The position numbers were made by a program, and so were the translations under genes. From Mesonia mobilis DSM 19841 (GTDB taxonomy: Bacteria > Bacteroidota > Bacteroidia > Flavobacteriales > Flavobacteriaceae), in assembly GCF_000423405.1 (NCBI RefSeq), contig NZ_AUHX01000001.1, forward strand, positions 310,001-374,000: DNA of 64,000 nt, written 5' to 3'. Shown piece by piece: positions 61,356 to 64,000 of the stretch (position 1 is its first letter; each line of letters opens with the position of its first letter). The notes beneath the pieces are model-generated. The model worked only from the letters and a program-made list of their open reading frames with translations, was not told where the DNA came from and made no database searches.

Positions 61356-62186
61356 GTGAAAAAGAGAAAGGTTGATTTAGTAGTAATTTCAGATGTGCAT
61401 TTGGGGACTTTTGGTTGCCACGCGAAAGAGTTACTTCTTTATTTAAATAGCATTAAGCCCAAAAAACTAATCCTAAACGGAGATATTGTTGATATTTGGC
61501 AGTTTAGAAAGCGTTACTTTCCAAAATCTCATCTAGAGGTCATTAAAAAAATTATCGACCTGTCTGCTAAAGGTACCGAAGTTACTTACATTACCGGTAA
61601 TCATGACGATTTACTTCGGAAGTTTACAGATGTAGAAATGGGCAGAATTTCGCTGGTCGATAAATTGGTTTTAGAACTCGATGGTAAAAAAGCTTGGTTT
61701 TTTCACGGTGATGTTTTCGATGCTTCTATCCAAAATGCTCGGTGGTTGGCAAAGCTTGGCGGTTGGGGTTATGATATTCTTATTCTTATCAATCGTTTTG
61801 TGAATTGGTGCTTAACGCGTATGCATCGGGAGAAATTTTCACTCTCTAAAAAAATAAAAAACGGAGTCAAAAAGGCTGTTAAACATATTCAAGATTTTGA
61901 GCAAGTAGCATCGGACCTTGCCATAGAAAATGAATATAAATATGTGGTTTGCGGACATATACATCAACCGCAAATGGTTCGAAAAGTCAACAAATTCGGG
62001 ACTTGTCTTTATTTAAATTCGGGAGATTGGGTTGAAAATTTAACTTCGCTAGAATACCATAAAGGTCGCTGGGATTTAAAACACTTCAACAAAGAAGAGT
62101 ATGAACCCGAAGTTAGTGAAGAACAAGATTTTAAAGAAATGCAAAACTTGGTTGCCGCAATTACTATCACTTCGAAAAATCGATAA
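61356..62186 (+). CDS. UDP-2,3-diacylglucosamine diphosphatase-like metallophosphoesterase (LpxH-like)
   Basis: I favour the GTG at 61356 (MKKRKVDLVVISDVHLG); an upstream TTG at 61329 is the alternative. There is no ATG in frame. The 276-residue enzyme has the five metallophosphoesterase motifs: ISDVHLG, LNGDIVD, ITGNHDD, FHGDVFD and CGHIHQP. LpxH removes UMP from UDP-2,3-diacylglucosamine in lipid A synthesis; this protein is close to the LpxH/YbbF-like group found in Bacteroidota. It is followed after 35 bp by a lipoprotein gene with its own promoter-like element. Confidence 0.82.
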   Translation: MKKRKVDLVVISDVHLGTFGCHAKELLLYLNSIKPKKLILNGDIVDIWQFRKRYFPKSHLEVIKKIIDLSAKGTEVTYITGNHDDLLRKFTDVEMGRISLVDKLVLELDGKKAWFFHGDVFDASIQNARWLAKLGGWGYDILILINRFVNWCLTRMHREKFSLSKKIKNGVKKAVKHIQDFEQVASDLAIENEYKYVVCGHIHQPQMVRKVNKFGTCLYLNSGDWVENLTSLEYHKGRWDLKHFNKEEYEPEVSEEQDFKEMQNLVAAITITSKNR

Positions 62187-62197
62187 AAAATAAATAG

Positions 62198-62205
62198 TAT
62201 ATTTG
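62198..62205 (+). promoter_or_regulatory. -7 promoter element of the lipoprotein gene
   Basis: TATATTTG matches TAnnTTTG exactly and ends 16 bases before the ATG at 62222. Confidence 0.5.
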
Positions 62206-62221
62206 TTGCAAAACCCAAGCA

Positions 62222-63061
62222 ATGAAGAAATTTAGATTATTTTTCCTTTTAATTTTAGTAACTACATTGGTTAGTTGCTCTAGTGATGACAGCAGTAACG
62301 ATACTGAAGAAGTGGTTTCTAATCATTTCCCTTTAACCGTAGGAAATTCTTGGACCTATAATAATGAAACAGCTTATGAAGATGGGACTTTCGATAATTC
62401 TCAAGAAACGATAAGTGTTGCTTCAAGTAATGAAGCTCAAGGTGTAACTTATTATAGCCTAACATCGAATCTGCCTCCTTTACAGCAAGGTTTTGTGACC
62501 GGAATACTTACTAATGGTGAATTAACCGCTGCAGACAATCAATTAATTTATAATGGCGAATTATCGATTAACCTATCTGAAATGGGTATTCCCGATGCTG
62601 AAAATTTAACGATACCGTTAGTTAATGTAATTATGTTTGATGCAGATGCGAATACAGGGAATACATTAACTGCAGATTTAGATAACAGTTTTACACAGTC
62701 AATCCCTGTTCAAGGAACAGACATTCCCTTTACTTTTGAATATGATTTAGAAACTTTTCAAGGAGATTTTCTCGAAAGCTATACGACAAATGAAATGAGT
62801 TTTGAAGATGTTTTTAGCGCTGATATTATTGTAACTATAGAGATTAATGCAAATTTTTCAGGAATCACTATTCCGGTTTTAGATAGTCAAGAAGCTATAC
62901 AAATAACCAATTACTATGCAGATAATGTAGGAATGATCTACAGTGAAACTGCTATAAATTATAATTTTGAAGCTATCAATTTACCAACTGTTCCAGAAAT
63001 ACCTGATTACAGTGTAAATTATTCACAAACAATTGAATCATATACTATTGTTGAAGAATAA
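62222..63061 (+). CDS. Lipoprotein of unknown function (279 aa)
   Basis: A 279-residue lipoprotein: signal ending TTLVSCSSDDSSNDTEE, where the acidic residues after Cys suggest a surface-export signal of the flavobacterial type. The mature protein has a linker of serine and acidic residues and then a long beta-strand-rich domain (NHFPLTVGNSWTYNNE, ITNYYADNVGMIY). The NSWTY block resembles domains of Bacteroidota surface lipoproteins. No function is assigned. Its terminator lies inside the convergent next gene. Confidence 0.65.
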   Translation: MKKFRLFFLLILVTTLVSCSSDDSSNDTEEVVSNHFPLTVGNSWTYNNETAYEDGTFDNSQETISVASSNEAQGVTYYSLTSNLPPLQQGFVTGILTNGELTAADNQLIYNGELSINLSEMGIPDAENLTIPLVNVIMFDADANTGNTLTADLDNSFTQSIPVQGTDIPFTFEYDLETFQGDFLESYTTNEMSFEDVFSADIIVTIEINANFSGITIPVLDSQEAIQITNYYADNVGMIYSETAINYNFEAINLPTVPEIPDYSVNYSQTIESYTIVEE

Positions 63062-63069
63062 TTAAAGTT

Positions 63070-64000
63070 TTACTTTAATAAGAAATCTTTTAAAATGCTT
63101 ACCGGATGGTGAGCATTTTTTTGTGTCCCGTCTTTAATTTGATGCCGGCAACTTGTACCGTTAGCTACGATAATGGTATTCTTTTCTGCTTTTCTCACTG
63201 CCGGAAAAAGTGTTTGCTCTCCAATTTGCATACTGATCTCGTAATGCTGCTTTTCATAACCAAAACTACCGGCCATCCCACAACAACCAGACGGAATAAT
63301 GGTCACCTTAAAATTTTCAGGTAAGTTCAATAAGTCAAAAGTATGTTTTACGTTAGACATTGCTTTTTGATGACAATGTGCGTGAATTTTAATGTTTTTC
63401 TTTTCACTGCTGAATTGTGCTGAAGTAATTTTTCCTTTTTCTATTTCTGCGGAAAGAAATTCTTCAATTAAAAACGTCTTTCTCGCTAATGCGGAAGCTT
63501 CTTCCCTATCTTCAGCTAAACGCAAATATTCATCCCGAAAAGATAAAATAGCGGAAGGTTCGATCCCGATCAACGGAATTTCTTCAGAAACTATATCTTT
63601 AAAAACTTCAATATTCTTATTTGCTAATACTTTCGCTTCTTCCAGAAAACCTTTAGAAATATAGCTTCTGCCACTTTCTTCGTGAGCAACGACTTTTACT
63701 TCATAACCTAAACCTACCAATAATTCGATTGCATCGATCCCAATATTGGTATCAAGTAAATTGGTAAATTCATCTATAAATAAATAAACTTGCCCTATTT
63801 TTTTCTGCGGAATTAATTGAATCTTTCCTGTATCAATTAACTGTCGTAAACTCTTTTTAGCCACTTTTGGTAACGAACGTTCTGGAGCGACACCTATCAT
63901 TTTTTTGATAATTCCGCTAGAAATTTTATGGGTAAATAAGCTATTGGTGATTCCTGAAAATTTAGCACCGAATAGATTAGCTTTATTATTATTCGCAAAG
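63070..64000 (-). CDS. FAD-binding and (Fe-S)-binding oxidoreductase (D-2-hydroxyglutarate dehydrogenase-like), C-terminal part
   Basis: The frame is open to the right edge, so the 5' part lies outside; an internal ATG at 63900 is not the real start. The visible 310 residues match the C-terminal half of large YdiJ-type proteins: the CCG-domain repeats (HAHCHQKAMSN and SGCCGMAGSFGYEKQHYE), and the metal/cysteine motif GTSCRHQI. Such enzymes of about 970 residues oxidise D-2-hydroxy acids with FAD and pass electrons through Fe-S centres. Confidence 0.8.
   Translation of the reverse strand, partial: FANNNKANLFGAKFSGITNSLFTHKISSGIIKKMIGVAPERSLPKVAKKSLRQLIDTGKIQLIPQKKIGQVYLFIDEFTNLLDTNIGIDAIELLVGLGYEVKVVAHEESGRSYISKGFLEEAKVLANKNIEVFKDIVSEEIPLIGIEPSAILSFRDEYLRLAEDREEASALARKTFLIEEFLSAEIEKGKITSAQFSSEKKNIKIHAHCHQKAMSNVKHTFDLLNLPENFKVTIIPSGCCGMAGSFGYEKQHYEISMQIGEQTLFPAVRKAEKNTIIVANGTSCRHQIKDGTQKNAHHPVSILKDFLLK
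63092..63122 (+). terminator. Terminator embedded in the convergent coding sequence
   Basis: AATGCTTACC-GGAT-GGTGAGCATT forms a 10-pair stem (one G-T wobble) with a GGAT loop followed by a T run, in the correct direction for the lipoprotein gene that ends at 63061. It lies inside the last codons of the Fe-S oxidoreductase gene on the other strand. Confidence 0.7.

Overview
The window is AT-rich chromosomal DNA from a marine-type member of the Flavobacteriaceae (Bacteroidota). This rests on a short primary sigma factor without region 1.1, a fused E1 alpha/beta 2-oxoacid dehydrogenase, many small OmpA-type and other lipoproteins with a serine or glycine just before the lipobox cysteine, TAnnTTTG-type -7 promoter elements with short leaders, few Shine-Dalgarno sequences, and protein families such as DUF1206, DUF4251 and DUF2194. 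I cannot name the genus securely. I saw no tRNA, rRNA, CRISPR array, prophage or insertion sequence.

Layout. 1-10.9 kb: end of an FUSC-family membrane protein, an SdiA-regulated-like propeller protein, penicillin-binding protein 1A, a DUF1206 membrane protein, two oxidoreductases, RpoD, an FKBP isomerase, two unlisted tiny membrane proteins and RecQ. 11-20.9 kb: a tightly packed five-gene minus-strand operon that reads as a rearranged Pel-type exopolysaccharide system. It runs PelF glycosyltransferase, PelG transporter, PelA-like glycoside hydrolase, a large polytopic membrane protein, and a 1333-residue lipoprotein joining a DUF2194 deacetylase-like domain to helical repeats and an outer-membrane barrel. 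21-29.9 kb: an esterase with a Crp-family regulator, an Old Yellow Enzyme, an M48 protease and small membrane proteins. Three genes here (EF-hand protein, barrel protein, acetyltransferase) are each interrupted by one in-frame stop codon.

30-36 kb: an RNA-remodelling neighbourhood with two full DEAD-box helicases, a cold-shock protein, a VF530-type protein, a ThiE/TenI-like protein and a one-domain degenerate DEAD-box protein. 36-38.4 kb: a repeat-rich gap, an MscS channel and a second gap with a repeated 30-mer and an inverted repeat. 38.4-48.8 kb: lipoproteins, OmpA-type proteins, another DEAD-box helicase, an ArsC-fold protein without cysteine, aconitase, a ribosome hibernation factor and the E1 enzyme. 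48.9-64 kb: an oxygenase/SUI1/DUF1835/nucleoside phosphorylase operon, ppk1 with a signal-less substrate-binding-protein homologue, ung, a MutS2 without Smr, a DCC protein, a three-hairpin intergenic repeat, a dicarboxylate symporter, aroC, an LpxH-like phosphatase, a lipoprotein, and the C-terminal part of a large FAD/Fe-S protein running off the right edge.

Most genes are housekeeping or envelope genes. The most unusual element is the Pel-like operon: synthesis (PelF), export (PelG), trimming (hydrolase), de-N-acetylation and outer-membrane passage (fusion protein) are all encoded, but no recognisable c-di-GMP receptor PelD is. The second unusual element is the cluster of three nonsense-interrupted genes within 5.3 kb.
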